Of a stretch of 64,000 bases of DNA, positions 52,869-60,994 are shown in pieces. The notes under the pieces are model-generated. The model was not told where the DNA came from and made no database searches. It was given only the letters and a program-made list of their open reading frames with translations. The stretch lies in assembly GCA_963663735.2 (NCBI GenBank), contig CAXXHN010000001.1, forward strand, positions 186,001 through 250,000, written 5' to 3'. Source of the stretch: G963663735 sp963663735. Lineage in GTDB: Bacteria; Acidobacteriota; UBA6911; RPQK01; JAPXNP01. The position numbers were made by a program, and so were the translations under genes. How positions within the stretch are numbered: the stretch's first letter is position 1; each line of letters opens with the position of its first letter.

Positions 52869-53561
52869 CTATTTTCCTTTTTTACCCGATAGTATCTCAG
52901 TTGACCCGTTTTTCCCGATTATCGCGGTATCTGTCATGCCGACAAACAGTCCATGTTCCACTACCCCTATAATCTTCCTGAGCTCTGTACCCAGTGATGA
53001 CGGATCAGTTATGGCCCCGAACCTGCAGTCCAGCACGAAATTTTTCTGGCTGGTCCGGAATGGACGGCCATTTTCATCTATTCTCAACTCTACAGTCGAA
53101 TTTAAGCTCTTTATATTCTCTGCAACATTCTGCCATCCAAAAGGGATCACCTCTACCGGCAGGGGAAATGCCCCCAGGGTTGGCACCAGTTTGCGGGAGT
53201 CTGCAACAACTATAAAACAATCAGTAGCCATGGCTACGATTTTTTCCCGAAGCAAAGCTCCCCCTCCGCCTTTTATAAGGTTAAGGTTAGGATCGATTTC
53301 GTCGGCTCCATCCACCGTTACATCCAGGCGGTTTATTTCACCGAAATTTGTAAGAGGGATACCCTCCTCTATCGCCTGGGCCTTGGTTTTTTTTGAGGTG
53401 GGGATGGCCTTTATTTCTAAACCCTGCCTTACTCTTTCTCCCAGTGCCTGTACGAACAAACGGGCCGTAGACCCGCTCCCCAGACCTACAGCCATTCCAT
53501 CCTTGATGTATTCAACACTCTTTAATGCCGCCAGCTTTTTCTCTGCTTCATAATCAGACAT
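52869..53561 (-). CDS. rpiA: Ribose-5-phosphate isomerase A
   Basis: 230 residues; interconverts ribose 5-phosphate and ribulose 5-phosphate in the pentose phosphate pathway. Signatures: VGLGSGSTARLF (phosphate loop, about 20-32), DGADEIDPNLNLIKGGGGALLREKIVA (about 86-112, catalytic Asp/Lys), and GVVEHGLFVGM near the end. Standard length. Confidence 0.96.
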   Translation of the reverse strand: MSDYEAEKKLAALKSVEYIKDGMAVGLGSGSTARLFVQALGERVRQGLEIKAIPTSKKTKAQAIEEGIPLTNFGEINRLDVTVDGADEIDPNLNLIKGGGGALLREKIVAMATDCFIVVADSRKLVPTLGAFPLPVEVIPFGWQNVAENIKSLNSTVELRIDENGRPFRTSQKNFVLDCRFGAITDPSSLGTELRKIIGVVEHGLFVGMTDTAIIGKNGSTEILSGKKGK

Positions 53562-53855
53562 AAGTAAAAAAATCCTTCTCCTGTCAGCATGGATTTGCAG
53601 CTGGACAGTTATAATTTTGTTGGAATCAGTAATTATAAACCAACGGATTAAAACTACAAACCGTAAAGTAGGACTTACCCGGATCCGCAGGCTGCTTCAA
53701 ACAAGGCCGGTCTGCAATAAAAACACTCCTGGAATCCGTTGCTTAATCCAATATGGCGAAATTCCTGGCAATAACGACCACAAAATCCAGGTTCCGGACA
53801 GGTCCGAAACATCCAGATTTTGCTGAATTCCTTGTTTCGTAATATCATAGCTCCC

Positions 53856-54866
53856 ATGTCTACAACCGTCGACGCCCTGTTAATTGTATCCATAGGCGGA
53901 CCTGAAGGGCTTGATGATGTCCTTCCCTTCCTGCAAAGAATCTCCCAGGGGAGCAGGGGAGGGATTCCTGAAAAGAGGCTGGCTGCAGTAGCTGAACGGT
54001 ATATGACAAGAGGCGGAGTCAGTCCCGCAAACCACGAAAACAGGCAGATCATCGCGTCACTTAGAATGTTGCTGCGCCGGGAAGGACCTGACATTCCTGT
54101 ATACCTGGGCAACCGTTTCAGCGATCCATTTCTGGCTGAAACAGTTAAGCAGATGAAAGCAGACGGAATTCAGAATGCTCTTGCCCTGGTCACATCACCT
54201 TTCGGTTCAGATTTCAGCTGCTGGCACTACCGGAAAGCAATTGAAGAAGCCCGGATGCAAGCAGGCATATCCGCGCCCCGAATAAAAAAACTGAGGCTTT
54301 TTTTCAACCACCCCTGCTTCATACAGGCCCAGGTTTCCCGGCTGGAAGAGTCGATTTATGATTCCGGCCTCCCGAAAAAAGGCACTGCCCTGATCTTTAC
54401 CGCACACAGCCTCCCTTCGGAATACGCTTCAACGGCACTATATGAGCAGCAGATCAGGGAGACCTGCTCATTAATCGCCGGTCAAAGCGGGTTTGCAGCG
54501 TGGACCCTGGCCTTCCAGAGCCGCTCAGGACATCCTTCTCAGCAGTGGTTGGGGCCTCCTCCAAGCGCGGTTATTAAAAGGAGGTTTGAACTGGGGGATC
54601 GAAAAGTCCTGGTAATGCCGGCCGGTTTCATGTATGACAACATGGAAATTATCTATGACCTGGATGAAGAGGCCGCCGGCCTGGCATCAAGCCTTGGTAT
54701 CCAGATGGTCCGGGTGAAAACAACGGGCAACCATCCTGAGATTATTCGGATGATACAAAAGCTGATCCTGGAACAGACGGAGAGCGCTGAAAGGGAGTTT
54801 ATGGGTGATATGGGGGCTTACGACGACGACTGCCGGAATTGCCTCTGCCTCAAACCCAGAAAATGA
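53856..54866 (+). CDS. hemH: Ferrochelatase
   Basis: 336 residues. It inserts Fe2+ into protoporphyrin IX or coproporphyrin III. Seen: ALLIVSIGGPEGLDDVLPFL at the start, the metal-binding His in IFTAHSLP, and AFQSRSGHPSQQWLGPP where classic enzymes have QS..G...WL.P. A Cys-rich end DDDCRNCLCLK (three Cys) might hold an Fe-S cluster, as in some members, or be structural. ATG 53856 is used; TTG 53820 would add 12 residues, and neither has a clear ribosome-binding site. The acidic GPEGLDDV opening is actinobacterial-like, so coproporphyrin use is possible. Confidence 0.88.
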   Translation: MSTTVDALLIVSIGGPEGLDDVLPFLQRISQGSRGGIPEKRLAAVAERYMTRGGVSPANHENRQIIASLRMLLRREGPDIPVYLGNRFSDPFLAETVKQMKADGIQNALALVTSPFGSDFSCWHYRKAIEEARMQAGISAPRIKKLRLFFNHPCFIQAQVSRLEESIYDSGLPKKGTALIFTAHSLPSEYASTALYEQQIRETCSLIAGQSGFAAWTLAFQSRSGHPSQQWLGPPPSAVIKRRFELGDRKVLVMPAGFMYDNMEIIYDLDEEAAGLASSLGIQMVRVKTTGNHPEIIRMIQKLILEQTESAEREFMGDMGAYDDDCRNCLCLKPRK

Positions 54867-55207
54867 TGACTCAGCATGGAGTAGACTGGCTTAAAAAGGA
54901 ACAGGAATCCGGGAGTGGACCTTATTCAACCCCTTCAGAGATTCCTCATCTCTGTGAACCCAGGTTCTTCAGGATTCTCCAGAGAAAATAAAGGGAAAGC
55001 ACCGCATAAAAACTGACTATGCTTAAAACTATAATTAATACCGATGAATGTAACATTTGTCGCTCTTTTGATGAACCGCCGAATCAGGAAGACTGGATAA
55101 TTTCACGCTCCTTCCTTGGGCGATGTTCCTGATCTAAACTCATCCATAAAGATGCTTAAAAAACCTGATAGTTGCGTTTTTTTTATTTTTAATCACTACG
55201 GATCGCC
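54867..55207. other. Spacer between hemH and rimI-like gene
   Basis: 340 nt. It contains a possible minus-strand small membrane-protein gene (54946-55056) and an AT-rich T-run near 55176-55190. Nothing else is recognised. Confidence 0.4.
54946..55056 (-). CDS. Candidate 36-residue membrane protein
   Basis: ATG at 55056 to TGA at 54946 encodes one hydrophobic helix (VLIIVLSIVSFYAVLSLYFL) followed by a short basic tail (WRILKNLGSQR). This is the form of a real small membrane protein. Only a weak AGAG lies upstream and no homologue is known to me, so it may be chance. Confidence 0.33.
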   Translation of the reverse strand: MLHSSVLIIVLSIVSFYAVLSLYFLWRILKNLGSQR

Positions 55208-55651
55208 ATGTCTGAAAATCGAATAGTCAGGGTTGAAATGGATTCAACTGCATGTCTACTGGAAATCGAAAGGCAATGCTTTAAAAATCCATGGAATATC
55301 AATCACTTCACATCGGTAATCAAAAGCCCCCTTATGGATGTCTACGGGTATTTTGCGGCAGATCTAATTGCCGGTTACATCGTGCTGTACAGGTTAAATG
55401 AGGTCCTGGTCATTGCCAACCTGGCTGTTTCTCCTGAATATCAGGCAAAGGGGATTGGGACGGCATTGCTTGCTTACGGACTTGAATGCGGACGGAATAA
55501 TCATTGCAACTACTCAATCCTGGATGTCAGGCAATCCAATGAAAAGGCGATAAACCTCTACAGGAAAGAAGGCTACGTCATCATCGGAAAAAATAAGGGC
55601 TATTACAAGAATCCCTATGAAGATTCATTCATCATGGGCCGAGAGATCTGA
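55208..55651 (+). CDS. rimI: RimI-like GNAT acetyltransferase
   Basis: 147 residues. The GNAT acetyl-CoA site is VSPEYQAKGIGTALLAYGL (about 77-95), with the RimI-like start LLEIERQCFKNPWNINHF and SNEKAINLYRKEGYVIIG. RimI acetylates the N-terminal Ala of ribosomal protein S18 in E. coli; other substrates are possible. It ends 27 nt from the convergent TerB-like gene. Confidence 0.85.
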   Translation: MSENRIVRVEMDSTACLLEIERQCFKNPWNINHFTSVIKSPLMDVYGYFAADLIAGYIVLYRLNEVLVIANLAVSPEYQAKGIGTALLAYGLECGRNNHCNYSILDVRQSNEKAINLYRKEGYVIIGKNKGYYKNPYEDSFIMGREI

Positions 55652-55678
55652 ATAATTAAGGACCAGCTGAAGGATCTG

Positions 55679-56209
55679 TTATTCCTGATGCTTGAGAATA
55701 TCCAGATATTCCCTGAATTCAGAGCGGGCAGCGATAAAATCATTATGATCAAGCAGGAGTTCCCCGGCAATCTGCCTTATTTCGGCATCCTCAACATTTG
55801 AAATGGACTTATCAGAGGCGCTCAGGGCAAACAGGCAGGAAAGGAGGTCCCTCTTCTGCTCCAGGGATGCCAGCTGGTTAAATTCCCTGGTCACCAGAAA
55901 ATTATCCACATGCCCCAGCAACCTGTTCTGCTGTTTACTTATTTCAATGATCAATACAGCCTGATCCTCAGAAAGATGCCCTTTTTCAATCAAGACTTTT
56001 TCCATCATTTCAGCCTCTTCGGGACTGACATTGCGATCAGCATAGGCTACCCTGCCCAGGAGATAGGCAAATGCCGCAAGATAACGGGCCTTGGTTGGTT
56101 CCATATTCTCAAGCTGCCTGGAAATTTTTCTGATACTGTCTGTCCCATCGGCAGCAACCTTATCCTTAGCTTTTCCTGGAACGATTCCCAGCATTTCAAG
56201 TATTGACAT
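55679..56209 (-). CDS. TerB-like domain protein
   Basis: 176 residues, all helical. The domain (about 40-170) has the TerB/DUF533-like pattern: FAYLLGRVAYADRNVSPEEAEMMEKVLIEKG and LLSCLFALSASDKSISNVEDAEIRQIAGELL, with acidic residues that may bind metal in each helix pair. In other systems TerB proteins occur in tellurite-resistance and stress or phage-related gene sets. ATG 56209 is used because of GAGAG 6 nt upstream. It lies downstream of the AAA+ ATPase on the same strand, gap 99 nt. Confidence 0.82.
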   Translation of the reverse strand: MSILEMLGIVPGKAKDKVAADGTDSIRKISRQLENMEPTKARYLAAFAYLLGRVAYADRNVSPEEAEMMEKVLIEKGHLSEDQAVLIIEISKQQNRLLGHVDNFLVTREFNQLASLEQKRDLLSCLFALSASDKSISNVEDAEIRQIAGELLLDHNDFIAARSEFREYLDILKHQE

Positions 56210-56308
56210 TTTGTTCTCTCTTCCTGTCCTGATCTTCACGGGAATATCTCCCGGAATAACACAATAAAAAAGGGACAGCGGCGGGACTGGCCCGCATTTC
56301 AGACCTGG

Positions 56309-57355
56309 CTAATCTTCATCCCTCTTGATCCGGCTATCCCGGAGACGCTCGACGGCATCCACCAGATCCGCTTTGGAAATTAAGCGACTGCCTTTGCGGG
56401 CAGACCTGAGGGCGGCATCAATGACCGCGTTCTTGATATCTCTCCCGCAAATACCATCCAACTCGGCAAGTTCCTCAGGATTAACATCATCATTACAGGG
56501 CAACTCTTTCGGTAAATGATTTTTCCACAACTGCAGTCTCGACTTCCTGTCGGGCAGGGGAAAGTGGATATGTCTCATGCGGGTTTCAAAACCCCTGTCA
56601 TAGTTCTCAACCAGGTTGGTGGAAAAAATAACAATTCCCTGATAATTTTCCAGGCAAATAAGCAACTGGGATCGCATGGAATTTATAGCCTGCTCAGCTC
56701 CCTGGGTAACATTCACCAGTCGGCGCGACAGGAGAGAATCTGACTCGTCAATAAACAGAATCGCGTTGTCGCGTTCTGCTGCATGGAAAACAGCTTCCAC
56801 ATTTTTTGAACCATCTCCCACATATTTACTCTCGATCTGGGCATAACTGGCGGTGAGTATCGGTTTCTTCAAATAACCGGCTATGGCATGGGCGGCAAGA
56901 GTTTTACCTGTGCCCGGCTGGCCATGGAAATTCAAGGCTGCCCTGGGAAAGGGCTCTATTGATTTAAGATTCCATTTATCAAACACCAATTCCCGGACAA
57001 GGATCAGGTCAACAGCCGATAACAATGTCTCCAGCACTTCATCTGGTACAACCAGAAAGTCAAAACTGTAAAGAGGTTTACGAGCCTTGTACTGCTCAGC
57101 TCTTTCCTCAACTGTCATCTCATCATTACTTTTGATTCCGGCTGAGCGGGGCTTCCGGTTGCCGCCCTCCCCGCAGTCATCAGGTAGCTGTTCCGCCGGA
57201 CTGTCTGTACCTACAGCCAGGTTTATCTTTTTCATGCCGGACCGAAACAGCAACTCTTTCGTGGCTTCAGAGAGTTTATCAATGCAGTCATTACGTATCT
57301 GTTCAGGTATGTATCTGGGAATTCCTGTTACGTGGATTTTTTGATCAATCGCCAT
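56309..57355 (-). CDS. AAA+ family ATPase
   Basis: 348 residues. A non-conserved N-terminal region (1-95) precedes one AAA+ module: Walker A GQPGTGKT (145-152), Walker B ILFIDESD (199-206), sensor 1 VIFSTN, arginine finger FETRMRHIHFPLPD, sensor 2 GRDIKNAV. It resembles single-module FtsH/Vps4-like remodelling ATPases without a protease domain. The N-terminal part may bind a partner. Together with the TerB-like gene it could be a small two-gene system of unknown role; a divergent GAF-like gene lies upstream. Confidence 0.88.
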   Translation of the reverse strand: MAIDQKIHVTGIPRYIPEQIRNDCIDKLSEATKELLFRSGMKKINLAVGTDSPAEQLPDDCGEGGNRKPRSAGIKSNDEMTVEERAEQYKARKPLYSFDFLVVPDEVLETLLSAVDLILVRELVFDKWNLKSIEPFPRAALNFHGQPGTGKTLAAHAIAGYLKKPILTASYAQIESKYVGDGSKNVEAVFHAAERDNAILFIDESDSLLSRRLVNVTQGAEQAINSMRSQLLICLENYQGIVIFSTNLVENYDRGFETRMRHIHFPLPDRKSRLQLWKNHLPKELPCNDDVNPEELAELDGICGRDIKNAVIDAALRSARKGSRLISKADLVDAVERLRDSRIKRDED

Positions 57356-57798
57356 AAACGCTTCCTTTATATCTCAATTTCCAAGAGGAAAGTATACTTG
57401 ATTCTGGGCCTGATGGGTAAATTCGAACCCGCGCCCGACAAAAAATCCGGTATCAATCCTTTTGTCCGGAGAGATACGAATCACCCAACCTGGATTTCTC
57501 TCCAGCTATCCGCAAGTTCTCAACCTTAATATTCTCCCAGTAAGCCAGACAGGATTCCCATTCTACTTTCTATCCAGAGATGCTGCTTGAAGGATTCCAT
57601 AAGCTTGTTCAAGCAATCCTCCCCAGATACCATTCTCCATGCCAGGTTGTGCCGGGACATTAAATATGGGAAATATCCAGCGGATGGCAGAAAAAGAACA
57701 ATAAAGAACTTTCCCAATTCCATCATAAATGTGATAATTATTTACTTATGAGGCTTTTTTCTGCCACATTTTTTAAAAAAACTAGGAGAGGTAAAGCA
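57356..57798. other. Divergent spacer between AAA+ ATPase and GAF-like genes
   Basis: 440 nt. A minus-strand frame of 66 codons (57526-57726) is the only candidate gene; the plus-strand ribosome-binding site AGGAGAGG (57784-57791) serves the GAF-like gene. No repeat. Confidence 0.4.
57526..57726 (-). CDS. Candidate 66-residue protein of unknown function
   Basis: Begins MMELGKFFIVLFLPSAGY and ends GILSGLLGEY. It is protein-like in composition (hydrophobic start, then charged helix), but there is no ribosome-binding site before its ATG and I know no relative. Possible chance ORF. Confidence 0.25.
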   Translation of the reverse strand: MMELGKFFIVLFLPSAGYFPYLMSRHNLAWRMVSGEDCLNKLMESFKQHLWIESRMGILSGLLGEY

Positions 57799-59151
57799 AT
57801 GTCTTCCGGCAATATTAACAATAAGAATATATTCAGCAGCCTGGACTCCATAACCAAGTCTCTGGATTCAATATCAAACAGGCTTGGAACGCTTGAAAAA
57901 ACCTGCCTGGATTCCAAAGATTCCAGGGCTGATAATACAGTAGGCTGCTTTCACCTTTTCCCTGGAATTATTGAGCGGCTGACCACTGCCCATGATTTTG
58001 AAGGGGTCATCAATGAACTGCTTGAGACTCTTTCCTCAACCATGGACCGGGGTCTGGTTCTCAGCCTGAAAGAGGGGAAATATGTTCCTTTCAGCAGCAA
58101 TGGTTATGACCAGATTCCAGAAGAAAATCCTGTACAGGAAGATCAATCGGATGATCTCCTGCAGTCAGCAGTAAAATCTCGCCAGATACTTATTGTCAAA
58201 GGGAATGTTTGCGATCAGGTTTCCTTCGCTTCCAGTAAAGACACACAAGTCAGATACTGCATGTTCATCCCGATGGTCTTTGGTGACCAGGTACCACTGG
58301 TTTATTATGGGGAATCAGCAAAATCCCCAGATCCGGATTTAGCGGAATCTGTAATCAGTATCGCGGCCCTCGTTATTAAGAACCAGCACCTTGCCGCCAT
58401 GCTCAGGATGGACTTCCCCGAACAAACTTCAGATGTGTCACAAAATGCCGATACGGAAACTGAATCCGCGGCGCAATCCGGCCCTCCGGTTCCGGGTTCA
58501 GAACCAGAAGCGCCTGTTTCTGGAGATTTGAAAAAAATTTTTCGCAGTGTTGATGATTTCGACACGGACGTCATATCAGCCGAGGAACTTATCCGGTCTT
58601 TTAATATTGATATTAATCGAAAAATTACCGACCTCGAAGAGGAAACAGAAGATTTCCTGGATATCCCTGAAACTGAAGAAAAAAAAGAAGATATCGTTGA
58701 GGCCGATGAGGAGAACCAGGAACCCTGGACTGAATCAGTGGATTTCGAGATAGAGATTCCGGATGAGGAATCACCGGTTTCCGAGCTGGATTCAGAAGAA
58801 GAAGAAGAAGAAGAAACGCCAGCTGAGGAAACAGTTGCTCCAGTGGAATCAGAACCTCAGCCTGAGGAGCGGACTCCCGAGAAAGATGCAAGTGAAATAG
58901 CCGAAGAGTTCGAAGAAGCCCTCTCTTTTGCCCGCCTTCTGGTTTCAGAGATTAAACTGTATAACGAAGATTCCGTAAAAGAAGGCCGCAAGAATGGCGA
59001 TCTTTACAGTCGCTTGAAAGAACAGATCGACTTAAGCCGTGAAGTATACGAAGCCCGTATTTCAAACGAAGTTCGAACTGAAAAAGATTTTTTTGGGGAA
59101 GAACTGGTGAGGATACTGGCCAATGGGAACACGAAACTCCTGGATACTTAG
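57799..59151 (+). CDS. GAF-like protein with long acidic linker and conserved C-terminal helix domain
   Basis: 450 residues, no membrane segment. N-terminal coiled coil (about 10-40), a GAF-like domain (about 50-205: VINELLETLSSTMDRGLVLSLKEGK ... MFIPMVFGDQVPLVYYGES), a very acidic linker (about 215-370, with poly-Glu) and a C-terminal helical segment LSFARLLVSEIKLYNEDSVKEGRKNGDLYSRLKEQI. That last piece matches in style the tails of acidobacterial and myxobacterial signalling proteins as I remember them. ATG 57799 is chosen for AGGAGAGG 7 nt upstream. Its role is unknown; a regulatory scaffold is plausible. Confidence 0.7.
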   Translation: MSSGNINNKNIFSSLDSITKSLDSISNRLGTLEKTCLDSKDSRADNTVGCFHLFPGIIERLTTAHDFEGVINELLETLSSTMDRGLVLSLKEGKYVPFSSNGYDQIPEENPVQEDQSDDLLQSAVKSRQILIVKGNVCDQVSFASSKDTQVRYCMFIPMVFGDQVPLVYYGESAKSPDPDLAESVISIAALVIKNQHLAAMLRMDFPEQTSDVSQNADTETESAAQSGPPVPGSEPEAPVSGDLKKIFRSVDDFDTDVISAEELIRSFNIDINRKITDLEEETEDFLDIPETEEKKEDIVEADEENQEPWTESVDFEIEIPDEESPVSELDSEEEEEEETPAEETVAPVESEPQPEERTPEKDASEIAEEFEEALSFARLLVSEIKLYNEDSVKEGRKNGDLYSRLKEQIDLSREVYEARISNEVRTEKDFFGEELVRILANGNTKLLDT

Positions 59152-59460
59152 CCTGGCGGTTTTTCCCCGACCTTCCGACACTGCCGGGATAATAACTGCG
59201 GCTTATCCACCCGGATAATTCAAAACCTGAAAATTGGCGGCTGTAGGCACCGAAGATTCCCGGCCAGCATCAGATGTCCCGCCAGGCAGGTTGTTCCACG
59301 GTGGGACAGATTATGCGTGGTCCCAGGAGTCTTCCATTAAGGACCGCGAGGAACTGCCAAAAAGATGGAGGGATGAATCACCCGCTCCAACCGGTTTACG
59401 GGAAAAGCAAACAAAGAAATAATCCACCTTAAGGATAGGACGGACAGAAAGAAATAACAA
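59152..59460. other. Spacer between GAF-like and deacetylase-like genes
   Basis: 309 nt. A short plus-strand frame (59234-59422) has no convincing start or family. I see no repeat or clear terminator. Confidence 0.4.
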
Positions 59461-60987
59461 ATGAAGAAAATCGGAAAATTCCCATGCTGTTTTTTAGTCT
59501 TGTTTCTCGCCACTACCATATTCGGGAAAATCCCTGAATTACATGCTCTCGATAGCGCCAGGCCGATTAAGGTTTTCCTGTGGTTTGATACAGAGGATTA
59601 TATTCTTCCTGAAGCGGATGAAGCCCTTCTCAGGATCTCTGAATTTCTGAAAAACGAAGGTGTAAAGGGCACGTTTAAAATGGTCGGGGAAAAAGCCCGC
59701 GTCCTTGAAAAAAGGAACCGGACAGACATAATCGGATCCCTGAAGAGCCATGAAATCGGATATCATACCAACCTCCACAGCGCCCAGCCTACTCCGGCCC
59801 TTTACCTTTCCGATCTTGACTGGGCTGAGGGAGTGAAGGAATTTAACAGAAGAGAATACCAGGGATTCCTGGATGTCAGGAGAATAACCGGGCAAGAAGC
59901 TTTTTGTTACGGCCAGCCTGGCGCCTCATGGGGACCGCAGGCATTCGAAGCTCTTCGCGGCTGGGGTATCAGGGTTTATCTGGACTCCATCGACATAATT
60001 GACGTTAACAAATCCCCTTTCTGGTATGCGGGAGTGCTGACTCTCTGCTCACTTGAGCATGAAATGAGGGTGGAACTCCGAGAAAGTAAGGATCTGGATT
60101 CTGCCAAGTCCAGATTTTCGGCAGCCAGGAAAAAGATACTGGAAGGAACCGGTCCTGGCGTGGTAAGTATTTTCTACCATCCTTGTGAGTTTGTTCATGC
60201 CGAGTTTTGGGACGGAACCAATTTTTCAAAAGGAGCCAACCCTGCTCCGGAAGAGTGGGAAAATCCTCCCCTGAAGTCTCAGGAAGCCATCGAAACGGGC
60301 TTCAACAATTTCGAGAGTTTTATCAGCTATATAAAATCATTTTCCGAAGTTGAATTCGTAACTGCCAGTCAGGCGCTGGAAATCTTTCCAGATCAGGCCG
60401 TAATGACTGATTTTTCAAGAGCAGACCTTGACAGCATGGCTGCCAGGGTTAACAAAGAAGGTGTTCAGTACCAGGCGGCAGGGGATATCTCGCTAAGCGC
60501 GGCAGAGATTTTTTACCTCCTCTGCAACTACGCTGAAACCCGCATTACGGGCGTTGAAAACGGCGGACCATGGAATCTTCCCGGCCGGACAATCGGAGGT
60601 CCGGTTTCGGCTTTCCCGCAAAATCAGCTTGTGACATCCACTGTCAGCCAATATGGCAGGACTCTATCTGACGTAAAGGACTTCATCACAGTTAATTCCC
60701 GAATACCTGATTCCATCTGGCTGGGAAGCGGGCAGGTTTCTCCCGAAAGCTTCCTTGTCACTACCGCTGCTTTTCTGGCTGCCGAGACTGAAAATATGGA
60801 TAAAAGCCGGGAAATGGAATTCAGGCCGGCTGTGCTGAAAACAAAAAAACACGTAAAAGAAAATCCTTCGTGGGACTGGGTGATTTTTCCGGATAATTTC
60901 ACAGCTCCAGCAATGATGGAAAGAGCCAGGCTTCAGACCTGGTCACTCAAACCGGCATTAAGCAGGGAAAGCAGCGCAGGGAAATAA
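59461..60987 (+). CDS. Exported polysaccharide deacetylase-like protein
   Basis: 508 residues with a signal peptide (about 1-30). The NodB-type core is at about 36-290: WFDTEDYILPEADEAL (metal Asp), VKGTFKMVGEKA, HEIGYHTNLHS (the H...H pair of motif 2), and FYHPCEFVHAEFW. The C-terminal 200 residues are of unknown fold and make it longer than typical deacetylases. It may remove acetyl or other acyl groups from a carbohydrate in the periplasm. AAGGA lies far upstream (about 28 nt), so the translation signal is weak. It ends 7 nt from the convergent S9 peptidase gene. Confidence 0.8.
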   Translation: MKKIGKFPCCFLVLFLATTIFGKIPELHALDSARPIKVFLWFDTEDYILPEADEALLRISEFLKNEGVKGTFKMVGEKARVLEKRNRTDIIGSLKSHEIGYHTNLHSAQPTPALYLSDLDWAEGVKEFNRREYQGFLDVRRITGQEAFCYGQPGASWGPQAFEALRGWGIRVYLDSIDIIDVNKSPFWYAGVLTLCSLEHEMRVELRESKDLDSAKSRFSAARKKILEGTGPGVVSIFYHPCEFVHAEFWDGTNFSKGANPAPEEWENPPLKSQEAIETGFNNFESFISYIKSFSEVEFVTASQALEIFPDQAVMTDFSRADLDSMAARVNKEGVQYQAAGDISLSAAEIFYLLCNYAETRITGVENGGPWNLPGRTIGGPVSAFPQNQLVTSTVSQYGRTLSDVKDFITVNSRIPDSIWLGSGQVSPESFLVTTAAFLAAETENMDKSREMEFRPAVLKTKKHVKENPSWDWVIFPDNFTAPAMMERARLQTWSLKPALSRESSAGK

Positions 60988-60994
60988 CAGGGAA

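Noticed and set aside
52936..53553. 205-codon plus-strand frame across rpiA
   Set aside because: Lies wholly opposite a well-identified gene and has a shadow-type composition.
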